Shown here: positions 39,304 to 48,328 of the stretch, one piece after another
How positions within the stretch are numbered: position 1 is the first letter of the stretch
Layout: each line of letters starts with the position of its first letter
DNA from: UBA1127 sp965116355
Lineage (GTDB): Bacteria; Chloroflexota; Dehalococcoidia; Lucifugimonadales; UBA1127
Reading direction: 5' to 3'
DNA length: 64,000 bases
NCBI GenBank assembly: GCA_965116355.1
Contig: OZ220679.1
Span: forward strand, 248,001-312,000
Made by a program: the position numbers and the translations under genes
The notes under the pieces: generated by a model
Told to the model about the DNA's origin: nothing
Databases searched by the model: none
Seen by the model: the letters and a program-made list of their open reading frames with translations, nothing else

Positions 39304-39930
39304 ATGACTCAGCAGAACCGGGTGCAGTGGGTGTACTCGTCAAAGGACCTGAACGAGCTCCAGGAGCGGTACGACCAGTGGGCGTCCGAGTACGACACCG
39401 ACCTGGAGAGGGACTTCGGGTGGTCCGCGCCGGCGCTGGCCGCAGGGGTCTTCGCCAGGCACGTGTCCACTGGCGCGCGCGTCCTCGACGCCGGCGCGGG
39501 GACGGGGCTCGTCGGGGTAGCGCTGAAGGAGCGTGGCTACGGCTCCATCGTCGCGATGGACCTCTCGGAGGGTATGCTGGCCGAGGCCCGCAAGACCGGC
39601 GCGTACGAGAGCTACGACCGGATGGTTATGGGAGAGACGCTGGGCTACGAAACGGACAGCTTTGACGCCGCCATCAGCGTCGGCGTGTTCACGGTGGGCC
39701 ACGTGCCCGCCAGCGGGCTGGACGATCTGGTGCGCGTGGTCAAGCCGGGCGGGCACATTGTGTACTCGCTGCGGCCGGATGTGTACGAGGCCAACGGGTT
39801 CAGGGAGAAGCACGCCGAGCTGGAAGCGGCAGGGAAGGCGGCCATCGTCGAAACGACGGAGCCGCAGCACGTGCTGCCCATCGGCGAGCCGGAGGTCGAG
39901 CACCAGGTGTGGGTGCTGCGGATCAGCTAG
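39304..39930 (+). CDS. Class I SAM-dependent methyltransferase, METTL27-like (copy 1)
   Basis: 208-aa enzyme with VLDAGAGTGLVGVALKERGY (SAM motif I) and IVAMDLSEGMLAEARKTG (motif II). An N-terminal LQERYDQWASEYDTDLERDFGW block resembles the METTL27/WBSCR27 group. A strong AAAGGAGCG ribosome site precedes ATG 39304. It is paralogous over its whole length to the next gene. Substrate unknown. Confidence 0.85.
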   Translation: MTQQNRVQWVYSSKDLNELQERYDQWASEYDTDLERDFGWSAPALAAGVFARHVSTGARVLDAGAGTGLVGVALKERGYGSIVAMDLSEGMLAEARKTGAYESYDRMVMGETLGYETDSFDAAISVGVFTVGHVPASGLDDLVRVVKPGGHIVYSLRPDVYEANGFREKHAELEAAGKAAIVETTEPQHVLPIGEPEVEHQVWVLRIS

Positions 39931-39955
39931 CGGAACGCAAGGAACGGAGGAGGCC

Positions 39956-40582
39956 ATGACGGAGCAGAACAAGGTCCAATGGATCTACGGGTCGAAGGAC
40001 AGGGCCGAGCTGCAGGCCCGCTACGACGAGTGGGCATCGGAGTACGACGCAGACCTGGAGCGCGACTTTGGCTACCTCGGACCGCAGCGAGGGGCGGAGA
40101 TACTCGACAAGTACGCCTCGACCAGCGGCCGAATCCTCGACGCCGGGGCAGGCACGGGGCTGGTGGGCGCCGCGCTCAAGGCGATGGGCTACGGCTCAAT
40201 CGTCGCCATGGACCTCTCGCAGGGCATGCTGGACGAGGCGAAGAAGACCGGCGCGTACGAGGGATTCGACCAGATGGTCCTCGGCGAGACGCTCGGGTAC
40301 GAGACGGGCTCGTTTGACGCCACCATCTGCATCGGCACGTTCACGCTTGGGCACGCGCCGGCCAGCGGCCTCGACGAACTTGCGCGTGTCACCAAGTCCG
40401 GCGGGCACATCGTCTACTCCGTCCGCGCCGACGTGTTCGAGGAGAACGGCTTCAAGGCCAAGCACGACGAGCTAGCGGCGGCCGGCAAGATCACCGTCGT
40501 CGAGGGCACCGCGCCGGAGCACCTGTTGCCCAGGGGCGAGCCGGAGCTTCAACACCAGTTCTGGGTGCTGAAGGTCAGCTGA
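39956..40582 (+). CDS. Class I SAM-dependent methyltransferase, METTL27-like (copy 2)
   Basis: 208 aa, exactly the same length as copy 1, with ILDAGAGTGLVGAALKAMGY and IVAMDLSQGMLDEAKKTGAY. The start at 39956 follows GGAACGGAGGAGGCC, 25 nt after copy 1 ends. High identity at both DNA and protein level shows a tandem duplication; differences cluster around residues 41-56 and the C-terminal third. Confidence 0.85.
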   Translation: MTEQNKVQWIYGSKDRAELQARYDEWASEYDADLERDFGYLGPQRGAEILDKYASTSGRILDAGAGTGLVGAALKAMGYGSIVAMDLSQGMLDEAKKTGAYEGFDQMVLGETLGYETGSFDATICIGTFTLGHAPASGLDELARVTKSGGHIVYSVRADVFEENGFKAKHDELAAAGKITVVEGTAPEHLLPRGEPELQHQFWVLKVS

Positions 40583-40614
40583 TAGCCCGACCAGACGATT
40601 CCGCGAAGACTGAC

Positions 40615-40655
40615 AAGGGGCTCGGTCCTCACCCCGCCGGGCCCCTCTTTACGTG
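40615..40655 (+). terminator. Terminator after the methyltransferases
   Basis: Stem GGGGCTCGG / CCGGGCCCC (one T-G pair) then TCTTTA. Confidence 0.6.
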
Positions 40656-40713
40656 CGCGGCCCCTTGTCGTTCGCACTGGGGGCTGCTACCGTTCCGCTG
40701 CACCCGGCAGTCG

Positions 40714-40843
40714 CTCTTCGACAGGCTCAGGGCGAACGGTAATGAGTCGGCGTGCTCAGGGTGAACGCATTGGTCATGCGCTCACCGTCCGTCGGGGTTC
40801 CTGCCTCCGCAGGAACGACGAGGGTGGGGGCTCAGGGCGAACG
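40714..40843. repeat. Repeats A, B and partial A before ridA
   Basis: Family A copy 40714-40739, partial A (GCTCAGGGTGAACGC) near 40754, family B palindrome 40793-40821 and another partial A (GCTCAGGGCGAACGG) ending about 40844. Confidence 0.8.
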
Positions 40844-40873
40844 GGTGTGTGCGGAAAAAGCAGGGAGGCGGCA

Positions 40874-41263
40874 ATGGGCAGAAGGCAGACCATCCACATC
40901 CCGGGCGTCGCGCACAACGCGCCAATCCCGTTTGGCGCGCGCGTCGGCAACATTGTGTACAGCTCGGGGATCCAGGGGATCAACGCGGACAACGGCGAGC
41001 TCAGCGAGGACGTCCACGAGCAGGCGCGGCAGTGCTTTCGCAACCTCCGGACGTTCCTTGAACACGCTGGAGCGACGACGGACGACGTCGTGCGGATCAC
41101 GTGCTACCTGCAGGACCTGGCCGACCGTCCGGCGCTCAACGGGCCGTGGCTCGAGATGTTCCCGGACGAGGACGACCGTCCCGCGCGACACACGAGCCAA
41201 TACAACCCGCCGCCGGGCGGCATGAAGGTGCAAATAGAGGTCATCGCGGTGGTGGAGGGGTAG
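40874..41263 (+). CDS. RidA/YjgF family protein
   Basis: 129-aa member of the enamine/imine deaminase family. Contains GNIVYSSGIQGINAD, VHEQARQCFRNLRTFLEHAGA, VRITCYLQDLADRPALN and HTSQYNPPPGGMKVQIEVIAVV. The usual Arg that binds the carboxylate (about residue 105 in RidA proper) is not seen: the region reads TSQYNPPPGGMKV, so it belongs to a divergent Rid subgroup. GGGAGGCGGCA precedes ATG 40874. Confidence 0.82.
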   Translation: MGRRQTIHIPGVAHNAPIPFGARVGNIVYSSGIQGINADNGELSEDVHEQARQCFRNLRTFLEHAGATTDDVVRITCYLQDLADRPALNGPWLEMFPDEDDRPARHTSQYNPPPGGMKVQIEVIAVVEG

Positions 41264-41286
41264 AAACCATCCCTCGACGCGAACCT

Positions 41287-41316
41287 TGTGGATTCCCGCC
41301 CTTGCGGGAATGACGA
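41287..41316. repeat. Family B palindrome
   Basis: TGGATTCCCGCCCTTGCGGGAATGACG unit, directly before the ribosome site of the oxidoreductase (split over 20 bases: TTCCCGCCCTTGCGGGAA core). Confidence 0.8.
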
Positions 41317-41330
41317 ATTGGGGAGGAACC

Positions 41331-42296
41331 ATGAAGGCGGTACAGGTATCGGTTGCGGGCGGGCCGGAGGTGCTGGAGTACGTGGACGTTCCGGACCCGG
41401 AACCGGGAGAAGGCGAGGCGCTGGTCGAGCTGAACGCGGCCGGCGTCAACTACATGGACGTCTACCTCCGCTCGGGCGCGAACAACCCCACGCTACCCAT
41501 CATCCCCGGCGGCGAGGGATCGGGCGTCGTGGTCAAGGTCGGGCCGGGCGTGAGCGAGGTCGGCGTCGGCGACCGCGTGGCCTACACGGGCGCGGGCAGG
41601 TCGTACGCCGAGAGGGCCGTCGTGCCATCGTGGCGGCTCATCAAGGTGCCGGACGACATGGACATCGAGATGGGCGCCGCGTCGATGCTGCAGGGCATGA
41701 CGGCGCACTACCTGTCGCACTCGACGTACCCGCTGGGGCCGAGCGACACGGCGCTCGTGCACTCGGGCGCGGGCGGCGTCGGGCTGCTGCTGATCCAGAT
41801 GGCCAAGATGCGCGGCGCGACGGTCATCACCACCGTCTCCACCGAGGAGAAGGCGGCGCTGGCCATGCAGGCGGGCGCCGACCACACCGTCCTCTACACG
41901 CAAACGGACTTTGCGGAGGCCGTCAAGGAGATCACTGGCGGCGCGGGCGTGCAGGTTGTGTACGACGCCGTAGGGGCGGACACGTTCGACGGCGGCATCG
42001 CCTGTCTCGCGCAGCGCGGCTACATGGTGCTCTACGGCCAGGCCAGCGGCCCCGTGCCGACGGTGGCGCTCGCGACGCTCAACCCCAAGTCGCTGTTCGT
42101 GACGCGGCCCGGGCTGTTCTCGTACACGGCGACGCGGGAGGAGTTGGAGTGGCGCGCGGGCGACGTCCTCGGCTGGGTGAAGTCGGGCGAGCTGAGCGTG
42201 AAGGTGCACGGGCGGTTCGCGCTGTCGGACGCGGCGGAGGCGCACCGGCAGCTGCAGGGGCGGCTGACGACGGGCAAGCTGCTGCTGATACCGTAA
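41331..42296 (+). CDS. Zinc-free MDR quinone oxidoreductase (NADPH:quinone reductase family)
   Basis: 321-aa medium-chain reductase. GroES-like N-terminal domain with AAGVNYMDVYLRSG and PGGEGSGVV; Rossmann domain with VHSGAGGVGLLLIQMAKMRGA; the diagnostic VVYDAVGADTF follows. No zinc-binding Cys/His set, as in QOR-type members. GGGGAGGAACC precedes ATG 41331. It probably reduces a quinone or enone with NADPH. Confidence 0.9.
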   Translation: MKAVQVSVAGGPEVLEYVDVPDPEPGEGEALVELNAAGVNYMDVYLRSGANNPTLPIIPGGEGSGVVVKVGPGVSEVGVGDRVAYTGAGRSYAERAVVPSWRLIKVPDDMDIEMGAASMLQGMTAHYLSHSTYPLGPSDTALVHSGAGGVGLLLIQMAKMRGATVITTVSTEEKAALAMQAGADHTVLYTQTDFAEAVKEITGGAGVQVVYDAVGADTFDGGIACLAQRGYMVLYGQASGPVPTVALATLNPKSLFVTRPGLFSYTATREELEWRAGDVLGWVKSGELSVKVHGRFALSDAAEAHRQLQGRLTTGKLLLIP

Positions 42297-42324
42297 CCGA
42301 ATACGCTTTATTGCGAATCCTGGC

Positions 42325-42354
42325 TTGGCACGCGCGCGGGGGTGGGAGTACACT
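42325..42354 (+). promoter_or_regulatory. Promoter for the Rieske oxygenase at 42414
   Basis: TTGGCA, 18-nt spacer, TACACT. Confidence 0.5.
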
Positions 42355-42413
42355 CGCGGGCAAGCCGGACAGGCCCGGCGGCTGCGCCGAGGAATCGCAA
42401 GGAGGAAGTCCTC

Positions 42414-43673
42414 ATGCTGACAGTGGCGGAAACGGAATACCTGTGCAGAGTGGGCCCCGGCACGCCGATGGGCAACCTGATGCGGCGCTACTGGCACCCG
42501 ATCCTGCTCTCCAAGGAGCTGCCTGAGGCTGACGGGGCGCCCCTGCGCGCCCGGCTGCTGGGCGAGGACCTAGTCGCCTACCGCGACACCAACGGCGAGG
42601 TGGGGATTCTCGACAACTACTGCCCGCACCGCAGGGCCAGCCTCTTCTTCGGACGGAACGAGGAAGGCGGCATGCGCTGCGTCTACCATGGCTGGAAGTA
42701 CGACAAGAGCGGCGCCTGCGTCGACATGCCGTCGGAACCGGCCGAGAGCAACTTCAAGGACAAGGTGAAGATCACCGCCTACCCGGCCAAGGAAGCCGGC
42801 GGGCTGATCTGGACCTACATGGGGCCGCCGGAGATGGAACCGCCCCTGCCCCTCCTCGAGTACAACACGCTGCCGCTGGACCACGTGTCCGTGTCCAAGC
42901 TGCGCTACGAGTCCAACTACGTGCAGGTCGTCGAGGGCGACATCGACACGGTGCACGCCTCGCTGCTGCACAGCAAGCTCGACTGCTTGGAGACGGCGAA
43001 GACGGCGACAACGCTGGCGGGCAAGTACCAGTTCCCGGACCGGGCGCCCAAGTTCTTCGTCGAGGACACGGACGGCGGGATCCTCATCGGCGCGCGGCGG
43101 CGGGCTGAGGAGGACAGCTACTACTGGCGGATCTCACGGTGGCTGTTCCCGTACTTCACCATGATCCCGCGGGAGCCGCACGGCCACGTGCAGGGCGGCG
43201 CCATGGTGCCCATCGACGACGAGAACTGCTGGTTCGTGCACATCCGCTGGAACCCGTACAGGCCCCTCGCGGAGGAGGAGCGGTTCGAGTACCACTTCGA
43301 CCACTACATCATGGACGACGGCTCCTGGCTGGCGAAGGCCAACCGGCGGAACGACTACAACATCGACCGTCACGCCCAGAAGTACGAGACGTACACGCGC
43401 ATCGAGTTCGTGCGGGCGCAGGACTCGGCGATGACGGACAGCATGGGCACGATCGCCGACCGCTCCAAGGAGCACCTGGCGACGACGGACATGGCGATCA
43501 TCCGGATGCGCCGGTCCCTGATCCGGGCGGCAAGGGCGCTGGAGGACGGCGTCGAGCCCTTCCAGCCGCACCACCCGGAAAGCTACAAGGTCCGCTCCGG
43601 CGGCTGCGTGCTCCCCAGGGATGTATACTTCACCAAGGACTCCGTCGTGTGGGATGACATAACCGTGAAGTAA
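42414..43673 (+). CDS. Rieske non-heme iron oxygenase, phthalate 4,5-dioxygenase-like alpha subunit
   Basis: 419-aa oxygenase component. It opens MLTVAETEYLCRVGPGTPMG, a start typical of phthalate dioxygenase-type proteins. Rieske motif: CPHRRASLFFGRNEEGGMRC followed by VYH, giving Cys-His-X17-Cys-X2-His. The mononuclear iron site is in VEGDIDTVHASLLHS (His, His and a carboxylate). Needs a reductase and possibly a ferredoxin; none is adjacent. Substrate class inferred as aromatic or lignin/humic-like. Its own promoter and terminator make it monocistronic. GGAGGAAGTCCTC precedes ATG 42414. Confidence 0.88.
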   Translation: MLTVAETEYLCRVGPGTPMGNLMRRYWHPILLSKELPEADGAPLRARLLGEDLVAYRDTNGEVGILDNYCPHRRASLFFGRNEEGGMRCVYHGWKYDKSGACVDMPSEPAESNFKDKVKITAYPAKEAGGLIWTYMGPPEMEPPLPLLEYNTLPLDHVSVSKLRYESNYVQVVEGDIDTVHASLLHSKLDCLETAKTATTLAGKYQFPDRAPKFFVEDTDGGILIGARRRAEEDSYYWRISRWLFPYFTMIPREPHGHVQGGAMVPIDDENCWFVHIRWNPYRPLAEEERFEYHFDHYIMDDGSWLAKANRRNDYNIDRHAQKYETYTRIEFVRAQDSAMTDSMGTIADRSKEHLATTDMAIIRMRRSLIRAARALEDGVEPFQPHHPESYKVRSGGCVLPRDVYFTKDSVVWDDITVK

Positions 43674-43695
43674 GGGCGCTGTTTCAAGGCAGCAC

Positions 43696-43740
43696 GAGCC
43701 CCACGGCTCACCTTGCGGAGGGTCGTGGGGCTCATATTTT
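43696..43740 (+). terminator. Terminator after the Rieske oxygenase
   Basis: 10-bp stem GAGCCCCACG / CGTGGGGCTC with an 18-nt loop, then ATATTTT. Confidence 0.7.
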
Positions 43741-43759
43741 GTCCGGGGGCGCCCGTTTA

Positions 43760-43786
43760 CCCTTCGATTTCCCTCAGGGCGAAGGG
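43760..43786. repeat. Family A repeat, ATTTCCC variant
   Basis: CCCTTCGATTTCCCTCAGGG then CGAAGGG; the same variant centre as 17604. Confidence 0.8.
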
Positions 43787-43807
43787 ACCGGCAACCGAAA
43801 GGAGCGC

Positions 43808-45133
43808 ATGGCAGGGGGGAGCATGGAGGTGCCGGCGCAGCCGTGGCAGGGACGGCTGCCGTTCTTCTACGGCTGGGTCATCGTCGTCATCGCGTTCCTG
43901 ATGAGCTTCATGACGGCGGGCGTGTTCTGGGCGACGAGCGTCATTGCCGTGCCAATGCGCGAGGATTTGGGCTGGAGCCTCTCGTCCATCTACATCGGCA
44001 TCACGACGCGCGGCCTGGTGGGCGCTGGGGGCATGTTCATCCTGGGACGGTTCGCGGACCTGCGGAACGGGGCGCGAACGCTGGCGGTGGTGAGCGGGGG
44101 GCTGTCCACGCTGACGCTCCTGGGCGTATCGCAGGTGGAGTCGCACTGGCAGTTCCTGCTGCTCTACGGCGTCCTCGGCGGCATGACGACGGCGGGGACG
44201 GGCTTCCTCATCATGTCGGCCGTGGTGCCTCGGTGGTTCTTCCGCAAGCGGGGACGTGCGGTGGCCATGGCGACGATGGGGTCGGCGGCGGCGGCCTTCA
44301 TCCTCCCTCCGTTCATGGCCCTCATCTTCGAGAGCGTCGGTTGGCGCGGCACGTGGGTGGTGCTGGCGACGCTGACCGCCACATTCACCATACTGCCTGC
44401 GTTGCTCGTGTGGCGGCAGCCTGAAGACATCGGGCTGCACCAGGATGGCGAGGAGGCGCCAGTGCAGGCCCGGAGCACGGCGGCGGCCCAGGTCGTCCGC
44501 AACTACACGCTGTCGGAGGCGCTGCGGACGCCTGTGCTGTGGATTCTGGTGCTGGCGGTGGCCGCGGCGAGCCTCTCGCCAAACGGCCTGCCGGTCAGCC
44601 TGGTCCCGATGTACATCGAGAAGGGGCACTCAACGCAGGTGGCGGCGCTGGGCTTCAGCATCTACGGGCTGTTCAGCATGCTGGCCCGGTTCTTCTGGGG
44701 CTTCCTGGCGGAGCGGTACCACATCCGGGTCGTTATCATTGGCATCGGTCTGTTTACCGGGCTGGCCCTGCCGCTGCTGATCTTCATGGAGGGCGACGTG
44801 GCCCTGCTCTACTCGGTGCTGGCCGGGTTTGGTATCGGCGGGTTCATCGGGACGCAGACCCTCGTGTGGCCCGCGTACTTCGGGCGGACGCACCTGGGCG
44901 CGATCGTGGGCGTCAGCCGGCCCTTCGCGACGGTCGTGAACGCGTCGGGGCCGCTGCTCATGGCCCAGAGCTTCGACCGCACGGGCAGCTACAGCTTTGG
45001 GCTGTGGTGCATGGGGCTGTCGTGGATCCTGTGCGCCGCGTTCATCTTCCTCGCACGGCAGTCGCGGCAGGGCGCGCAACCGGCTGAGACGGCGCGGGCG
45101 CAGGAAGCAGCGCCTCGCCACGAGACGGGGTAG
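43808..45133 (+). CDS. MFS transporter (copy 1 of a tandem pair)
   Basis: 441-aa carrier, about 12 helices. RLPFFYGWVIVVIAFLMSFM start, FWATSVIAVPMREDLGWSLSS, RWFFRKRGRAVAMATMGSAA and SFDRTGSYSFGLWCMG. A polar central loop (HQDGEEAPVQARSTAAA) divides two six-helix halves. AAAGGAGCGC precedes ATG 43808; ATG 43823 is an alternative. The sequence is closely matched by the next gene, which is exactly the same length. Oxalate/monocarboxylate-type relatives; substrate unknown. Confidence 0.86.
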   Translation: MAGGSMEVPAQPWQGRLPFFYGWVIVVIAFLMSFMTAGVFWATSVIAVPMREDLGWSLSSIYIGITTRGLVGAGGMFILGRFADLRNGARTLAVVSGGLSTLTLLGVSQVESHWQFLLLYGVLGGMTTAGTGFLIMSAVVPRWFFRKRGRAVAMATMGSAAAAFILPPFMALIFESVGWRGTWVVLATLTATFTILPALLVWRQPEDIGLHQDGEEAPVQARSTAAAQVVRNYTLSEALRTPVLWILVLAVAAASLSPNGLPVSLVPMYIEKGHSTQVAALGFSIYGLFSMLARFFWGFLAERYHIRVVIIGIGLFTGLALPLLIFMEGDVALLYSVLAGFGIGGFIGTQTLVWPAYFGRTHLGAIVGVSRPFATVVNASGPLLMAQSFDRTGSYSFGLWCMGLSWILCAAFIFLARQSRQGAQPAETARAQEAAPRHETG

Positions 45134-45134
45134 C

Positions 45135-45170
45135 CCCCCATCCCAACCTTCCCCCTGAGGGAGAAGGAGA
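45135..45170. repeat. Family C repeat
   Basis: CCCATCCCAACCTTCCCCCT with GAGGGAGAAGGAG, between the twin MFS genes. Confidence 0.75.
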
Positions 45171-45196
45171 TGGGCAGTCCAACCAGAGGGGAGTGC

Positions 45197-46522
45197 ATGG
45201 CGGAACAGCACACGGGTGAGCGCTTACGGCCGTGGCCGGCCAGGCTGCCCTTCTTCTACGGCTGGGTGATCGTCGCGATCACGTTTGTGATGGGCTTCAT
45301 CACGGCCGGCGCGTTCTGGGCGACCAGCGTCATCGCCGTCCCCATGCGCGACGACCTCGACTGGAGCCTGTCGTCGATCTACCTCGGCCTCACGATGCGC
45401 ATGCTCATCGGCGCCGCCAGCATCTTCTTCCTGGGTCGGATCGCCGACCTCAAGCACGGCGCAAGGATCCTCGCCGTCATCGGCAGCGTGCTGGCGACGC
45501 TCTCGCTGGTGGGCGTGGCCTACGTCGAGGAGCAATGGCAGTTCTTTGCGCTCTACGGCATCGTTGGCGGGTTCTCGGTTGCCGGTGCGGGCTTCCTCCT
45601 GATGTCGGCCGTGGTGCCGCGCTGGTTCTTCAGGAAGCGCGGGCGGGCCATGGCCTTCGCAACGATGGGGTCCGGGGCGGCGGCGTTCGTGCTGCCCCCG
45701 TTGTTCGCACTCGTGCTGGAGGCTGTCGGCTGGCGCGGAACGTGGGTGTTCCTGGGCGTGCTGACGGGGCTGTTTACCATCGTCCCGTCGCTGCTTGTGT
45801 GGCGGCAGCCGGAGGACATCGGGCTGGAGCCCGACGGCGGCATCGAGCCGGTGCCGGCGGGCAGGGCCGCGGCGGTGCAGCACGTGCGCGACCACACCCT
45901 CTCGGAGGCGGTCCGAACGCCCCTCATGTGGGTGCTGGTCTTCGCCCTGGCATCGGCGAGCCTGTCGCCCAACGGCGTGCCCTCGACGCTGGTGCCCATG
46001 TTCATCGACAAGGGCCACACGACGCAGACGGCGGCGCTGGGCTTCAGCATCTACGGCCTCTTCAGCGTGCTTGCGCGCTTCTTCTGGGGCTTCCTAGCGG
46101 AGCGCTACCACATCCGCACCGTGATCATCTCGATAGGCCTGTTCTCGGCGGTGTCCATGCCGCTGCTCATCTTCTTGAGCGGCAACGTGGCGCTGGTATA
46201 CGCGGCGTTCGCTGGCTTCGGCATCGGCGGGCTCATCGGCACGAGCTCGCTGGTGTGGCCCGCCTACTTCGGCCGGAGGCACCTCGGCGCGATCGTGGGC
46301 GTGAGCCGCCCCTTCGAGACGGCGGTCATGGCGTCCGGGCCGCTCCTCATGGCGCAAAGCTTCGACCGCACCGGCGGCTACACGTTCGGCCTGTGGGCCA
46401 TGGGGATCTCGTGGCTGCTGTGCGCCGGCGCGATGCTCCTCGCGAGGCCGCCTCGGCCGGTGGCGGAGACGCCGCTCGGTGCGCCGACGACTGAGACGGC
46501 GAGGCCACAGGAAGCGGGGTAG
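45197..46522 (+). CDS. MFS transporter (copy 2 of a tandem pair)
   Basis: 441 aa, the same length as copy 1. Shared blocks include FFYGWVIV, FWATSVIAVPMRDDLDWSLSS, VVPRWFFRKRGRAMAFATMG, TTQTAALGFSIYGLFSVLARF and FGRRHLGAIVGVSRPFETAV. Divergence is highest in the termini and central loop. AGAGGGGAGTGC precedes ATG 45197. Duplication followed by divergence suggests related but distinct substrates. Confidence 0.86.
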   Translation: MAEQHTGERLRPWPARLPFFYGWVIVAITFVMGFITAGAFWATSVIAVPMRDDLDWSLSSIYLGLTMRMLIGAASIFFLGRIADLKHGARILAVIGSVLATLSLVGVAYVEEQWQFFALYGIVGGFSVAGAGFLLMSAVVPRWFFRKRGRAMAFATMGSGAAAFVLPPLFALVLEAVGWRGTWVFLGVLTGLFTIVPSLLVWRQPEDIGLEPDGGIEPVPAGRAAAVQHVRDHTLSEAVRTPLMWVLVFALASASLSPNGVPSTLVPMFIDKGHTTQTAALGFSIYGLFSVLARFFWGFLAERYHIRTVIISIGLFSAVSMPLLIFLSGNVALVYAAFAGFGIGGLIGTSSLVWPAYFGRRHLGAIVGVSRPFETAVMASGPLLMAQSFDRTGGYTFGLWAMGISWLLCAGAMLLARPPRPVAETPLGAPTTETARPQEAG

Positions 46523-46554
46523 GCGCGCCTCCACGGAACGCGATTCCCTGGCCC

Positions 46555-47307
46555 CTAAGGCATGAGCCCACGCACATACCCCACCATCTCCAGGCTCGAC
46601 TCTCGCAGCAGCCTGTCGTCGCCCGGGAGTTCACGGCCGTCATACCAGCGTACAGCGGCGAGTACCGGCCCATGCCATTGCTGCGGCAGCGAAGTCAGCG
46701 CCCAGCGCGCCGACTCCAGCTTTGTCCACGCGGCATCGCGGGTGGCGATCGTGTGGGCGATGCGGCAGCAGTTCAGCACCACGTACTGCCCAAACGGCTC
46801 CCTATCCATTTGGTGAATGCCGTCCTCCATATACGCGATTTCGTGCCGAAGGGCGGCCAGCACCTCTTCCCAGTCGGGCCAGCGGACTATGTCGTCCGGT
46901 GGTGCGCCGTGCAAGAGCACAAAACGGCCCGAGAGCAGGTGGCTCCGGTGCAGCGCCCACATGTCGTCGAACTGGTGCGGCGACAGCAAATGAGCGGGCA
47001 GCCCCGCACCCCGCGCCGCATCCAAAAGGATGTACCACGCGTCGAGTTCGATGCTCAATTCGGACTCGATCCGGCGTTGAACGCTCTCCAATGCCGACGC
47101 CGTCTCCTGCGAGGGCGGCTTGCTCAGAAGGCAGTGGACGTCGACGTCGCCCAGCCGGCGGGGCGGCTCCGGTGAGACTGCCGCGCCGTAAGCCCACAGC
47201 GCTGCCAGGTCGTCCCCGAGCAAGTCCAGCAGCGCATGGCGCAGCCGCTCACATGCAATGCGAACTTCCGGGGTCAGTCCGGAGAGCGGGACGCCATCCA
47301 TCGCCAC
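46555..47307 (-). CDS. Nucleotidyltransferase, AadA/DUF4111-like
   Basis: 250-aa protein with an N-terminal nucleotidyltransferase fold (LWAYGAAVSPEPPRRLGDVDVHCLL; the G-[S/A] and DxD metal site as GDVDVH) and a C-terminal helical domain of the aminoglycoside adenylyltransferase type (RHEIAYMEDGIHQ, YVVLNCCRIAHTIATRDAAWTK, ESARWALTSLP). The usual GS of the motif reads GA, so catalysis is uncertain. GTG 47307 follows AGGAGACAGGCG. It resembles streptomycin 3''-adenylyltransferase families, but resistance cannot be claimed. Confidence 0.75.
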   Translation of the reverse strand: MAMDGVPLSGLTPEVRIACERLRHALLDLLGDDLAALWAYGAAVSPEPPRRLGDVDVHCLLSKPPSQETASALESVQRRIESELSIELDAWYILLDAARGAGLPAHLLSPHQFDDMWALHRSHLLSGRFVLLHGAPPDDIVRWPDWEEVLAALRHEIAYMEDGIHQMDREPFGQYVVLNCCRIAHTIATRDAAWTKLESARWALTSLPQQWHGPVLAAVRWYDGRELPGDDRLLRESSLEMVGYVRGLMP

Positions 47308-47334
47308 CGCCTGTCTCCTGGTTCGCCGCTCCGG

Positions 47335-48147
47335 TCACCCCTCACGCACCCGGAACGCCTCCAGCGCCGTCCTGCCGAAGGCCCACTCGCGCTCCTCGTC
47401 GGTCTTGAAGACCGGGTGATCGAGGGTGCCGGCGAGGGAGTTGCGGTAGCCCTCGCGGCCGGCGACGGGCGGGAAGTCGCTGCCCCACATCATGCGCCGC
47501 GCGCCGAAGGCCTCGTAGGCCATCTCCATCGCGGGCGGGACGTCCTCGAAGCGGAGCTCCGGCACGAGCCGGCCGGGCCGCTGGCCGAACTCGCCGATGC
47601 CGCCGAACTTGATGTACGTGTTCGGCCTCGACGCGAGCTCCAGCGCCTTCTTGTAGTTGTCATAAGGCGCGACGACGGACTCCGGGCTGCGCGGGTGGTA
47701 CATGCCGCACAGGTGCTCGAGGACGATGGTGGTGTCCGGGACGCTGAGGATGAGCTCCTGGAATCCGGCGTCGGCGCTGTGGGCGGTGTTCACGAGGAAA
47801 ACGCTGATCGGCAGGCCGACGTCGCCGGCCTTTCGCCAGATGGCGGCCGGGTCGTCGCCGGGGGAGCGGTCCTGCGGGAGCAGGCGCACGCCGCAGACGC
47901 CGGGGTTGGCGGCGAGCTCCTCCATCGTCGCGAGGGCGTCCCCGGACGCGGCGTCGACGCCTGCGATGGCGCTGAAGCGGCCGGGGAAGCGGTCGATGCA
48001 CTCGAGCAGGTAGCTGTTGTCGAACATGCCGCGGTGCTGGGTGAGCAGCGCGTGCCCCACGCCGTAGTTGTCCATGCAGGCGAGCAGGGTCTCGATGGGC
48101 TCGAACCAGCTGGTGCCGGCGTGACAATGGGTGTCGATGACGTCCAT
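47335..48147 (-). CDS. Amidohydrolase 2-family protein
   Basis: 270-aa metal-dependent TIM-barrel hydrolase/decarboxylase. Starts MDVIDTHCHAGTSWF (HxH metal motif), with VLEHLCGMYHP, IKFGGIGEFG and RMMWGSDFPP (the late Asp ligand in GSDFP). Related enzymes include ACMSD-type decarboxylases and hydrolases of aromatic-pathway intermediates. ATG 48147 follows GGGGAGGCCGCC. Minus-strand TGCTAGCGT lies about 30 nt upstream. Confidence 0.85.
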   Translation of the reverse strand: MDVIDTHCHAGTSWFEPIETLLACMDNYGVGHALLTQHRGMFDNSYLLECIDRFPGRFSAIAGVDAASGDALATMEELAANPGVCGVRLLPQDRSPGDDPAAIWRKAGDVGLPISVFLVNTAHSADAGFQELILSVPDTTIVLEHLCGMYHPRSPESVVAPYDNYKKALELASRPNTYIKFGGIGEFGQRPGRLVPELRFEDVPPAMEMAYEAFGARRMMWGSDFPPVAGREGYRNSLAGTLDHPVFKTDEEREWAFGRTALEAFRVREG

Positions 48148-48254
48148 GGCGGCCTCCCCTCCCTCGCGATGGCGGTACGCTAGCATCGGGCGTTGGGGGC
48201 GTCAAACGGGCGGGGTTGCTCAGTCTCACTTTTGTCCCATTTCCTGCCAACGCC

Positions 48255-48282
48255 TTGACAGCATTGGACTTCACACGATAAT
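48255..48282 (+). promoter_or_regulatory. Sigma-70 promoter upstream of the zinc-lipoprotein gene
   Basis: TTGACA, 16-nt spacer, GATAAT. Confidence 0.55.
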
Positions 48283-48328
48283 TTTGAATGTCGCGCTCAT
48301 GAAAAAAACCCGATAGCAAGACTACTCT

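Noticed and set aside
40612..40873. Riboswitch upstream of ridA
   Set aside because: The gap is explained by a terminator and interspersed repeats; no conserved riboswitch core is seen.
46555..47307. Aminoglycoside resistance gene
   Set aside because: Fold similarity to AadA only; the GS motif is altered and no resistance context is present.
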